Shown: piece by piece, positions 23,261 to 36,100 of the stretch
Position numbering within the stretch: position 1 is the first letter of the stretch
Layout of the letters: each line of letters opens with the position of its first letter
Assembly: GCA_019722365.1 (NCBI GenBank)
Contig: JADFUC010002340.1
Span: 1-64,000 of the forward strand
Length of the DNA: 64,000 nucleotides
Source: Lithospermum erythrorhizon
Taxonomy: Eukaryota; Streptophyta; Magnoliopsida; Boraginales; Boraginaceae
Direction of reading: 5' to 3'
Program-made: the position numbers and the translations under genes
The notes under the pieces: model-generated
What the model saw: the letters and a program-made list of their open reading frames with translations, nothing else
Database searches by the model: none
Told to the model about the DNA's origin: nothing

Positions 23261-24763
23261 ACGATCTCTGAAATTTCTAAGTTAAATCTTTGAAGACCGC
23301 CCGTGAGAAACACAGCGTGGTGGGCAGGAAAACACCCAACAGAGTGGGCATAATAGGCGCCCTAAAATTAAGGATTATTGCACAAATGCAATAATCCTTC
23401 ATGTTGAAGCAAAATCTTATGAGAATCGGCCAGTTCAGAGCCGCCGAGAATATTCGAGTTAAGCTCGTAGCCCCCGATTATTTCAAAAACTTGGATGAAC
23501 TCACGATAAATTTGGTATGATTCATCAAATCCCAAATATAGGAAGGAGGAATAAAGCGAGCGTTCGGTCCCTATATACGGATTCTAGAGCGAGGAAACGC
23601 TGCTAAGGCCGCATGCAGTTGATCGGTACAATCGACAAGGTTGGAGCGTTCCACGCTTCATGCGATAAATCAGCTACACTGACAACAATTTGCTAAGGCG
23701 GCGTAGTGAAACTTAGTGGCGTAACTATAGTTTAAACTAGGTGAGGCTAAAATCTCACTAAGTCCCAGTGAAATTTAAGAAATGCAAACAAGGTTTCCAG
23801 GAAGTGAGGCCGAATGCAAGCCCAAGTCCCGTAGTAAGGTCGTATCGCCAGTCATTTCATGACAATTCTTGCAGGCATTTGTGGTACAAACAAAACAACG
23901 TTGCTTCAACATTTTCTTGCTATCACTTTCAAATACATTTCCGAGCTCGGTCTATCCCAATCGAGTGTCATATCGATGCACTAAACTCTACATCGAATCA
24001 AATTAGTATCAGCCAAGTCCGTGCTGTGAGCGTTTGCGATTATCCATCAGTTTAGTAGACCGAGGAATCGAGTCGAGACCCGAGGTCAAGTCAGCGCAGC
24101 GACATGGGAATACGGCTGCTAAAGAGACCACGGCTCGGACTATATCAGTCACGAGCAGATGCAAAGAGTCCGTGAAGACTAGGACATCTATCCGGCCTTC
24201 GCCCGAGGCTTGTAAATCAAATCAAGCTCATTTCCAGTCGAGCTTCGAACATCCAAATCAAATCGAGAATCAAGTTCAAGTCGAAACGAGTCGAGTCATT
24301 ACTCATTTCCATGAGTTCGCGATTAAAAGATTAGGCCTCGTTGGTCCTACTCACACAGGTGGTGTCGATGCGAGTAAGGATAGTGCGGAGATCACCTAGG
24401 TGACGAAGATGACTCGATGGGCTCTTCCGACAATCATGGACATAAGATCCCGTGGAAAATGTATTTCATTAAATGGGTGTAGCGCACCGGAAGGTGTAAG
24501 GGGTAAGATTGTCTTCGTTACGCTGACAGATATATCTTGCCTTATTCATGGCTAAAGCCCAAAGATGTTCAAACAACGTGGCGAGTATCAGCCCGGCTAA
24601 ATCTTAGGATTAGGGTAGCTATTGAATTAGAGATACTCAGGCTGAGTGTGCGGAGATTCAAAGTGATGTCGTGACAGCGAATGACGGGAGGAGTGTGAGG
24701 AGGTTAGAAAGCCGAGTGATCCCACATCGTGGATGCGCTACCGATTGCTTTATATGAGGTAAA
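23261..24763. other. Spacer between the direct repeats
   Basis: About 1.5 kb without a recognisable domain. The short frames at 23768-24055 and 24034-24399 show nothing known. Near 24720 cccacatcgtgga resembles the cccacatcgg motif often seen near LTR or transcript starts of plant repeats. Confidence 0.35.
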
Positions 24764-25535
24764 TTGATTAAGGCGAGTTAATCAAATTAATTGGAAATGA
24801 CGACAGCTAAGAATGCCACGTAGGTGATTAGGGTTAGATTAAACCCCCAAATTCAAATCGAACCGCCAGACGAGCGAGGGTTCCCGTAAATCCGACTCAC
24901 AGAGTTAATTGAAGTCAAAAGAACAAAAGGGTTTCTACATTAAAATTAATCCTAAGTTCGAGAACCGAAATAGGGTTTCTACGTTAATTAACCTAATTTT
25001 ATTGATCAGCTTCGGCGGACGTTCAGAAGCGGCGTGGCTCGAATTAAAGAATCTATAAACCACGGGGTTTAAATGAAGAACTCCACAAGTTTTGTGGTGC
25101 AAAATCAAGACTCCCACTTGAAAGTTTGAGTGGGGTCAAAATCGAACTCAGCGAAGTTTGTGGATCGAAACCTCAGCTCAATTCGGCGTGTGGTGCAAAA
25201 TCAAGGCTCCAAAAGGTTCGGGGTCAATATGAAAATATCCTTGACCTAGAAAAAGAACCCGAAACCTTCCTACACCTCAAAATAGGCGCCCAAAGTCAAT
25301 ACTTAGCCACCAAGAAATTTCCAAATCATCGGCCCGGTGAGATCTTTGCCCTCGAAATTCAGCGGTCGAAGATGGTGATCCCTTTGAAGTCATCGGCGAT
25401 CGAAGCAAGCATTTGGGCGAGAAACCTATAAATACCCCCTCCCCCTTATTTGACCGAAAAATTCAATCACACACATCCAGCACTCCACAAAATTACACCA
25501 GCAAAAAACACACAAAACTCTTGAGAAAATTCCGA
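24764..25535 (+). repeat. Direct repeat B with TATA box
   Basis: Second copy of repeat A, with TATAAAT at 25427-25433 followed by the same tatttgaccgaaaaattca and cacacatcca leader. It is joined about 10-15 bases later to an inverted copy of its own first part (25548-25755). Confidence 0.7.
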
Positions 25536-25755
25536 AACGATCTGTATGGTCGGTGTAGAAACCCTTGTTAACGACTTGGGTGCTCCGGAGGAAAGCGATT
25601 TACGGGAACCCTCGTTGAGTGCGAGGGGGTTTGATTTGAATTAGGGTTTAATCAGGAACTAATCGATCACGTGGCGTTCTTTAGTGGCTCGACCCTTTAA
25701 TTAATTTGATTAATTAGGTTTTAATCAATTTAATTATTTTCTTGATAAATTTTGA

Positions 25756-28700
25756 TGCTAGGTTAATACTTGTTCTGGTAAACATGATGCGATTCCTCTA
25801 TTTCAGGGCATTGCCATAACAGCATTACTACCTCCTCCAAGAATCGGTATGGCCTGTTGGATAGTTGCTTGGAAAGAAAGATCCGCTGACTGTTTCTCCT
25901 TGGACTGAGCGCCCTTTGAGTTGTCCGATTGGTGAGGGTTCAGTGTTAGAATCTAGTATGAATTTCATTTGTGATAAAACACCAAATTAAATACATCCCG
26001 ACTCCCTCAAAATGATATAAATTAATCTAAAATTTATATAATGACTTATATGAATACGAGAGTACTACTTGAGATGCCGGTGGAAGTCTATCTCAAATCT
26101 TTCAGAAGCCTCCTTTGAATTTCATCGTTAGGCACTTGAATGTAGTGCACCACAGTTGGTCAGCGCGGGGAGAGGTTGAGTCCTACGTTTGCATGCAGCT
26201 AAATTTTATGGATGGAATTGGATAAAAAAATCAAGAGAAGAATTTTCAATTCTTCGCGAGTATTTTCGGCCATTCTAGGGAGAAAGTGGAGGCTAGTTTT
26301 TTTACATGAATCTTATGAAACCCTAAATGATAAGGATGTTTATATAGTGGTCCGTCGTTCTAAAGCTTGACCGAATGGTTAATGAGCCGACTCGTTTGAT
26401 TTAGTGCTTAGATTAAAGTAAAATCAAACACTAACAAGTTGTTAATAGTAACTAACAAGTTACCAACAAGCTCAACTAACTATCGAATTAATTGAATTGA
26501 CTAATTAATTAATTCGGGTTCATCTCATTTATATTTTACATTATCAATGTAAAATCCCAATTGAGAATATTAGTTGATTCTGATCAACTCTCAATTTAGC
26601 TAATGAATTTTAATTTCGCCGTGAATATATTCAAATCAATGTATGTGTGACCTTACAGGCTCGGATAATATGTAAGTTGTATAATAATAATAATTGGCCG
26701 ATTACTATTATTATAACGATTAATAGTAAGATACATGACCATTTCGCAACCCCTTAAATTATCATGAGAACCCACACTAGTAATATACAATTACTAAAGA
26801 AAGTGAACACTAAATTCCGATAATCACATTTAACTTGACCCGGTAAATGAATTGATACAATTATCGCAGCCGGACATAATAAAAATTAATTTTCATTGAT
26901 TTCAAGCCGCTCCAAATGCCGCGGGCGATTACCATCTGATTCTTTTGCTCAGCGCTGATCTCTTGTCGTAGGCTAACCATAAGAAGTGTGTCATGAAACA
27001 CCCTAGCTCTTTACTCGGTATAGGCCCGAATAAGCATTTATGATCCCGTAAACCAATCGGTACAATGTGTGAGAGGCTGAGATCTTTCACTTGTATATCG
27101 AGGGCGGATAAATCCCTCTAATATATTAACATCTATAGATTATACTCATTTGTGTGACAATATGCCGTTATGATCCCATTTAAGGCAGACGTTTGAGTCT
27201 TGATCAATCTGGAAACTTATATAACACAAATAATTATATATCGTAGGTCTAAGAATTGTCGAACCTAAAATTCTAAACAAATATCATGGGGCGGATATGC
27301 AATATCTTAATTCGTTTCGGTCGTACCGACTCCCCAGTCGTGGGGCCAAGCGGCCAGCGGTATTGATCCCCAGTCTGGCATCTTAGCATTGATCAATCGC
27401 GATCATAATCAAAACACCATGTTAGTCATATGATGCTTGTCGCCACAACTGTCGACATCGACGAAGATTAACTTTGGCTATCACATGTTTTACAGGCTTG
27501 AAGAGGTGTAATCAACGATTCAATATTTTCTAGAAAGAATAGACTAACTAGGGATTTAACCTTTCACTAAATCGAGGATCTGATACATGTATATTATATA
27601 TTTCAACGACACATCCAAATAAATAATAGGTAACTATATGAATGAATGGCGCATTCATGTAGTTTAGTTAACAATCAGAATTAAAACACGAAGAACTTTT
27701 TGTTTTAATGTCGATTATAACTTATTCCGCAAAATAGATGACTACCTCCCACTTGAACTTTGCCGTTCAGTTCCTTCAAGTCGCTTCATTGAAAACCAAA
27801 CTTTGATTTGGAGAATCGCGGGGAAGGATCTCAACTCCGAGATGCATGCTTAAATCCATACATGGATCCTTTAAGCTTGCATGAATTCTTAGGTCATTTC
27901 AGGACATGTAAAGCAAAAGGATAGTGATTATAATCACATCCTTTATTGAAATACTACTTACAAGCAGCCTTTACATTCATCAACCCGGTCTCTCAACCAA
28001 GGAATCATTGATGACTAAGATTATCCTCACACGTAGTAAATGCGCTTGTTATGGGTCAAAAATCGGTTAAGGCCCGAACTTCTCGGGGTTACATCGGGTG
28101 GAGTTTACAACCTGACTCGTGTGTTAAAACACATCTGTGATATTAAATGCATATTCTTTTATGACATTACCAACAAAGCAGTTAATTTGGTCAAGTTGTA
28201 ATCTTGAGTTCAAGTTTCCTTTTAGTTTACTCGTGAAATACCCAGACTCAGTCTGATATTGAAATTATTGGCTAATAGCCTTTCATATGGTACAACTATC
28301 CATAACGCTACTATCACATTCAGTTACAAGTGAAGATCAACAAGTCATTCATTGGCAACTATAGTTACCTCTATTCCGCCAAAGTTACTACCAAAGCGTA
28401 TTAAGAATCAGCGTGAATACCTTTAGTAAAACCGCGATTCGATCACGGGAATCGTCTTTGCGTCGTAGTTGTGAAGTGCTTGTGGCATGACCTTGACACG
28501 GCATACGGGTGAATCATATTACTATGTAATAGACTTCAACCACTCTAGATTAATGTGAGGCCACTTTACTAGTGGGATTAGACCTCTATTGAAGAGTTGC
28601 GCTTGTGTCCGATAAGAAGAGGCCTCTGTCTATATTATAGATTTCAATCACCTCGAGCTTCGCGACATCTTAAACTTAACAAGTAAATGTCATGCAAGCT

Positions 28701-31700
28701 CTATATATATAATGTGACTTATTATAGCATGGTAATCGCATATATAGGCAGGCTCACAAATGTCTGAATCCCAATGGCTCTACTATACCTTTTTAAGGTT
28801 GTAGGAACATTTCTTCAACATTTAGTGTATAAAACTTCATTATGCGATTCACGCTCCAGCCCAACAACTAAAGAACTCAGGTTTTCATCACTCTTGATTC
28901 TTATTGATTTTCATCAAGTATCAAAGTGAGGAATTTAACTCCAAATACTCAATCTTAGGTTTGTAACAGATTCTAGTAGTATAGAAACTTTTCTTTTATA
29001 TTCTCATTTGCGATGTGGAGTTCAATAATAATGTCAAATATCCATGTCGATCATTACTTAGAACATTAACAGATCGCTGCTTACAGGCCAGCGTATTCTG
29101 ACTTGTGGAATAACAATAAGAAGTTTGAAATAAACATGGCGTAGTCGGCCGATAATATGTTTAATCTTGGTTCTGACGGAAATGTATGATTAAGCGCTCA
29201 TTAAGTATTTGATTGCTCATTTAATGAGAATCACGTTTATTACTTTTTGATGATTCGCCCATCGAGGAAGTTAAAATAGAATGGGCTCTTATTTCTGATG
29301 AATCACCATCCAGAAGATAAATTGGAGCTTTATACTCAACCCATGTATTCGCATATTATTTTATTTAAATAACCTCAAGTCATTTATTGGAGTATGATTC
29401 ATTCATGTTGTCATTTGTATCACCGCATTTAACTTCATCTCGTGAGTGAGCACTCCTTGATACTTATAACCGAAGGGTTCGATGCTTTGGATTGGTGTCT
29501 TGCGAACCCTTGAATGCGTGAAACCCGCATGCTCTATTTCCACTATTGTACCCAGCGTGAAGACTACATCGTATAATAAATTGCATTATTATAGTATAAC
29601 GAAAATAAATGCCGACTTAACACTGCAGTTTAATATACAAAATGACTTAATATTAACTTTACAGATCGGGGATTAGAAGTGTAATACTAGGTGGCAATAA
29701 TCGCAACTTATCTATCTGAGGCGTTTCAAAGTTTGTTTGCAAGCGACTCTTGAGTTGTCTGGAGTTGAATATGAATAAATTAATTTAAAGGTAGGTGCTT
29801 GACCTTAATATGTGAAATTATTTCATTCTTTGTGTTCGGCCAGCGTTAAACATGATCCGCACTTGTATCATTTCGACTAATGACACGTCCCAGGGTTAGA
29901 ATGAAATTATCTTGGTATATGAAATTGAAAGATCTAAATCCATTTATTGTTTTAACTTCATTAAATACAATTTCTTAATTACGATATCTTAACTAATACA
30001 TTTTAAGATTAGAATGATGTCTCGTTCTTCGGATGATATACTTATATCGATGATACTTACATTTCGAGAACTTGATAGTATTCATATGGTTCTTTCCCAT
30101 TACTCTTATCAATTCGATATCATTCAATGACTCAAATCTTTAATTAACTTGTATATAAACATACAAACAGAATTTTAGATTAGTGAACCACCAACTTAGT
30201 CTAGTAAGAGTCGACTTAGTTCATCTTTTCAAGATTATACTCGAGAGTCTTATTAGTCGTAATCCATAAGTATTATTCGTCGTTTGTTGTTCGAGGTGTA
30301 CTTTTAAAGAAAAGTAGAGTAATGTTTCCTTAATCAAAATCACTTTGATATGAAGCGTGTATGCAAACCGACATTCATTTACACTCTTCTGAGTGCAAAG
30401 AAAATAGTTTAGAATCCAACCACGCCCCGTGGAGGATTTAAAACTATGTGCTCTTATAATGTAGTCGTCTATCGTTACACAAGGCTTCGATAACTTTCTT
30501 TAATGATACGTATTTCTAGCTATTGCCATAGTTGGCTCGTATTCATGATTAAATCGTGAGTGAAACTAGTGTTCTATAACTTATTTGGTAGCTTTAGCCA
30601 AAGGCATTCACAGTTGGCAAAGCAAGTTATTTGAGATATGAGATTTAATCCAAATCCTATAACTTTCAATTCCTAAAAAGTTACTTAAAATCCTTCTTTC
30701 TATGCTTTAAAGTTCGAAATAATGAGTGGATATTAACTTCAACTTATAGTTCCGTGTTAAACTCATTTACATCTGAAGTGCGTGAAGGCAGAATAGTTAA
30801 CTTTTTCTTATTTGGTTCACATCTGTCGACTTTTGTTTAAATGTGATTCATGAACCGTATTAAATCGTGTTAAAAGAAACTAAATACGATCACACATGTC
30901 TGAGATGTAGATACACAACATTTAAGATCATTCGATAGTTTACCGATTGAGTTATAAAAGAGATTAAACTATTTATTATTTAAAGGCTTGTTTGGTGGCT
31001 AAAGACAATATGACATATTAGTGCTTCGTAGCGTAAATCACCTTTGATTGAATAAAAATTAATTATCCTTCAATCGTATCATGTGAGCTTTGTTAAAGCA
31101 GACCAAAGTTAAATTACAGCGTAACATGATTGAATCGATTGCCCAAATGTTTGTGGTATTTAAAGTTTTATCCTCTGATAGCATCTGACCGATTCTTGAT
31201 AGTTTGAAGGAGATCGCGTTGTAACACTTTGTTTTGACAAGTCATTGGTTGTCCTTAACTTATTTTATTTCACATTAGAGTCATTTAGTTTTCCCGATAA
31301 ATGGTGAATAAAATAGAGTAAACTTAATATACTATAAGCAAGAATATGAAATATGCAACTTAAAACTAACGATGTAGTTGAAACAATCCCGTACATATTT
31401 ACAAAATGAATTGTAAATATAATACCACATTATGAAATCTACAAAATGTACAAGGTATCGAGATCCAGTATACTCGGATTGACGACATAGCTGCGTACAT
31501 TTTTGAATCAAGTATAATAATGGAGTTATCAACTTGATTATGTAAAGTAATATCACGAGGTACCAAAGTCTATTATGCCCAGTTGACAGCGGTAGCTGCG
31601 TACATTTTGAATCCGGCCTGATAGTAGGTTCTCGCTCAATTCTGAGAAACCATAACTCTTGTGTCATTGGCGTACCATACGGATGCTACGACTTTGTATC

Positions 31701-33143
31701 AGAACAAACCGGTTAAACATACCCGATTAAACCAAATAGTTACTTGGGTGATCAAATGCGAAACCGCGGCGTTAGTGGAAATCGCTTGACATGATCCATT
31801 GTCTATCAAAGTGCAAGCGTAATACACGCCATCGCGGTGTGCGAGATGATGCAACTTGATTTTACAACTTTAAAATTGGCTTGATACGTTCTTAAATTTT
31901 TAATTGGGGAGATTAATGTTATTTTAACCTTATTTTAACCATGCATAGATAGCACATATTCAACTGACGTGCATGAAAAATAAATAAATAACTAGCTAGC
32001 GTTGGGAGATATAGATATGACCTAAGACTGTTACATCAACCTTGAAATTGAAATCTTGCTTATGCAAAGATGCATTCTGACACTTTTAGAAGTGCGAGTC
32101 TTTAGGTAGCGACTCGTGAGCCTCGAGTTCACGAAGTGCCGTCTTTGTGGAAATCTTATGTGATCTTGGCCTTCGATGCGTACTACTACTCAGCTTAACT
32201 TAGGCCGGCACGTGGGCTTGTGGGTAAATGAATACAAGAATAAAATACGACCAGCCAGTGCGTTTGACATTCGTGTTGTAAATAAATAAAATGGTCGTAT
32301 CTAAATACCTCCTTTCCGTTTCCATAACAATATATATAGGCAAAAACATTAAAACAAATAAATTAATTTTTTAAACTTCTTTCACTGACTTGACGATTTT
32401 TATATTCGTGTCTTGGCTTAGCCGTTCGCAACAAAATTTACTTCCTTACGAATAGGTAAAATAAACTCATCACAAACAACTTTTATTCCATCTTTGGCAA
32501 CTAATTGAAGGACGTGACATAGGCTTATCCCAACATGAAAAAGTTCACTTAAATCGGTTTAATAGGCATGCTAATTTTCAATTGATACTTTATTAGCGGG
32601 CCATTATCAAATGAAATTAAAGTAATCCTATTCAAACATTTACTTAATCATTGGCGCATGCAGTATACGCTTCGAAATTTGAATATTGTTATGTTTTAAG
32701 CAATCGATCTAAAATATATAATTCTCTCCTTTGTAAGACCTTACGTCGCTGATCAATCCCAATGGCGTATTCACAACGCGTTATATCGAAATCACAAGGC
32801 AGCAAATATCGCCTAGTCGAACCTTACGTTTTATAAAGCTGAGTCGCAAGAGTTTTACGCAGAAGATCTTTTTAGCTTTTAAAATATTTAAAAGCATAGT
32901 TTGTTTAAGGGCCTATCGAACATGTTACCGGGCAGGTTCTTGTTTAGAGTAGAAGCCCGGTTCGTTGCGCGACTACCACATGTTAATCTTGTTTTGTAAC
33001 GGGCATCTGCGGCCCTTAATTTTACCAAAAAAATATTTGTAAAAAAATCTAAGAAACATCAACTCAACTGATAGACCAACTTAACCCTATACATGTTAAT
33101 CTTGATAATTTGTTTTATGGAAGGAATCTGAGCATAGGGGGGA
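25756..33143. other. About 7.4 kb of AT-rich DNA without recognisable genes
   Basis: Only short frames (under 112 codons) with no domain. Composition and lack of coding suggest a decayed, non-coding LTR-type element. One candidate LTR start, tgttagaatctagtatgaa, lies at 25942, but I could not find a second copy. At about 31450 and 31560 two related ~75-base blocks share tagctgcgtacattt and ttgaatc. The last kilobase before 33144 must also contain the promoter of the F-box/WD40 gene; no clear TATA box could be picked. Confidence 0.35.
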
Positions 33144-36100
33144 ATGGAAGCTTCAAGTTCTGGTCCCAGCCGAGCAACGACGATGACTGAGAAGAGGAAA
33201 AAAACGAGAATAGAAGCATTAAGCCACGATGTACTGAGCATGATATTCGCATTCCTCAATATCACCCAACTCATCCGCTGCTCTGCTGTTTGCAAGTCCT
33301 GGTATCAATTACTCCTACTTCATATATTTTCGTTTTTAAATTTTGAAATCAAATATTTTTCAATATATGTATTTCTAAACTACTTTACTATTCACGGGAT
33401 AATTTGTACTGGAATAAAAACTCGTGTGTATCAATTGAAAAAATAAATTGGATGATATTTTAGTGATGTAATGGTTCGTTTGGATTGAGGTGAATTTAGG
33501 TGAAGTTAAAACTTAAAAATTAAGCCAGGTGAGGTTAATCTAGGTGAATGTTTTAAAATATTGTTTGGATAATATTTTATTTACGAGGTTACGAGGTGAA
33601 AGTTGGTGAAATGTAACTAAAAACACTATTAACCTACATTACACCTTAATTTGGGAGTTAATGAAAATGAGATGAATCCAAGTCAATGTTATTTAACTAA
33701 ATTAACTAGGTAAATACAAAAAAAAATCCCAAATGAGGTGAACTTAAAATTTTACCTAAATTCACCCCAATCCAAACAGACCATACCCCAATCCAAACAG
33801 ACCATAACTATTGAGGTTGTATTTTTTTAACCAAGTTTAATTTATTCTAGGAATCTTCATTAATCAATTATTCCTGCTTTAGCAATTCGATTTTAGGCAC
33901 TAATAGCTTTATCATTGTTAATCTTAATTATATATATATATATATATATCCACTTTTAAATTTTGATGGTTGACCTTTTAAGTTTTGAACTCAAGTATTT
34001 ATGTATGTTATATAAGATTCGTTGAAAATTATATGAAAATGTAGTATTTTGTAACCTACTTTACAATTAAGATGCTAATTTTGGTGAAAAGGGCTTAATT
34101 TTTAAGTTAATAAGATGATAATTTTGATGTAAATCGAAGTTACGTGTCAATTAAGAATCCGATTTTGTTAATTTTGGCAATTGTAAATCAAACTCGACAG
34201 TCTTTTTGAGATGGAGGGAGTACTTAAATTAGTTATCAAAGGGCTCATAAGCTCATCTACATCCTTGTCAAATGAATCCAGTTATGCAAAATGATGTTCG
34301 GGCTTATAAACTGGCTCGTGATTGAAGTTGGTTTCTCCATTTTTGGCCTTTTGATGCAACTTAACTTTATCTATCGAGAGTTTGTGGTAAAACGAATATA
34401 AATGTGATTGTTTTGTCGTAGTGGTTACAACAGTATTTATCTGCGACTATTGAATTATAACTGTCAGATCTATAATTGGAAGTCGTAAGCATCTTGTTCA
34501 AGCCCAAAGATGCAGCAAACTAGTCTGACATATAATTGCGGCGTAGATGACTAAATTTATGATTAATTTATATGTACGGAACTTTTGCTTTGCTGGCAAA
34601 CTTTAGAAATTTTATGTGGTGTACTGCTATAAAGAATTGGTTGTGTAAGATTGACAATCGAATAGATCCATGAACATGGGATCGCATTGGTGCTTACAAG
34701 ATACTAAGTCAATTTATGCTTCTTGCTATATGATTTTTGTAGGAGTATAATCATTGAGAAACTAAAATTACTGCAAATACAATACCACAAGCAAGAGGGG
34801 GAAGTTTCTGGCCAACAAATGTTAGAATCTTTTTCTGCTGACTCGATAAGAATGCGTATGGAGCAGATAGCAATGAATCAGCATAAGTTGTCGTTGGAAG
34901 AAGGTCCTATCAATGTGTTCCAGTGGAAAGGTCATTCAAATGGGTAATTCTTTTGTTTTTCTTTCCACCTTAATATTGTTCGACTTCTTATCTAAGGCTC
35001 TAAGCATGTACTTATGAAGTATAATAATTTCATTTTAATTTTCTAGGTTAAGTTGCTAACATCTTCGAGAAGTGTGATCAACAGTGCCTCAAACTAAGTA
35101 AAAATCCTTCAGTTCCAAACCTGTAGGTCTAAAGCCCATATCATGCATATAAGTTTTAGGATTACTTTTTAGAGCAATTTAATCATCACTTGAAAACTTT
35201 TAAGTCAATTATGTGCTTTTACAAGGAGAAAATATGTAGATAAATGCTATTCCCTCCATGAAAGATTGTCCAATTTATTTTTTCATGGTCAAAGATTAAT
35301 AAATTTTACGGTCTTGATTGACAACAAAAACTTTGATTTGAATCAAAATTATTAAGTTAATAGTAAAGTGTGTTGAAATACTACATTTGGTATCTTTTTC
35401 ACAAAAAATACTTAACACATTAAGAATTATTTGAGTTTACACTTTGAGAAGTCAACTCATCGAAATTCAAAATGCGACGATCTTTTAGGGATGGGGCCAG
35501 TCCGCCAATAGTATTTTCCCACTTCAATTAGTCATTTCCGTTCAGCCTTTGAGTTCAAAATTCCTTAGAGTTTGTAGTATATTTTTTTTCCTTCTTTAAA
35601 TACAATATGTGGGTCATCACTCATCAGTGTATGGATTATTTTTCAATACACAATTTACTTCTTTTTAAAAAATATGCTGGAAATACTATGTTTTATAAGG
35701 TACATATATGCTTCTGTAGAGTTAACCGACCAGTATGTATGATTCAAATACCTTGTTAGTCCCATTTCTCTATTTTCTGTGATTATTTGATATTGTGCTG
35801 GAAATACTATGTTTTTATAAGGTTCTCTGGTGAGTGAGTATTTGTTTGGTAACAATCTAATTCATTTCTGACGTCCCCTTCTTTCATTTAGTGTTCATCA
35901 GTGCCGGATGAAGATGGGACATGTCCTTACTGGAGTGGGTGACAAGGTAGGGTGGGTTTCATTTAGAAATTGTCTTTGTTCCCATGTCTTAAGTTACTTT
36001 TCACTTGGAACTGATCCCTTTGGGAACATGCTGAGTTCAACCTTGTGAAATCCAATATGTTAAGATCTGGAGTATATGTTATTTCCGCACTTGTTTATAC

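Larger units (their letters stand above)
22420..25755. mobile_element. Element-like structure with inverted ends and an internal direct repeat
   Basis: About 150-200 bases at the left (22432-22640) occur again in reverse complement at the right (about 25548-25755). Shared blocks include aattaatcaaattaatt, ccacgtgg/ccacgtg, ttcaaatcgaaccc and the outer aaatttatt(a/c)aagaaa. In addition 22465-23260 recurs as a direct copy at 24764-25535. Long inverted ends fit a Mutator-like non-autonomous transposon, and the direct copies fit LTRs of a non-coding retroelement. The two readings cannot both be the whole story. No transposase, gag or pol is readable inside. Confidence 0.5.

Noticed and set aside
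31332..31667. 111-codon minus-strand frame
   Set aside because: No domain, biased AT composition, and it spans the two related blocks at 31450 and 31560; most likely chance.
34190..34225. gagatggagggagtac, a Stowaway-type terminus
   Set aside because: No matching left end could be found in the preceding kilobase, so only one end is present and no element is called.
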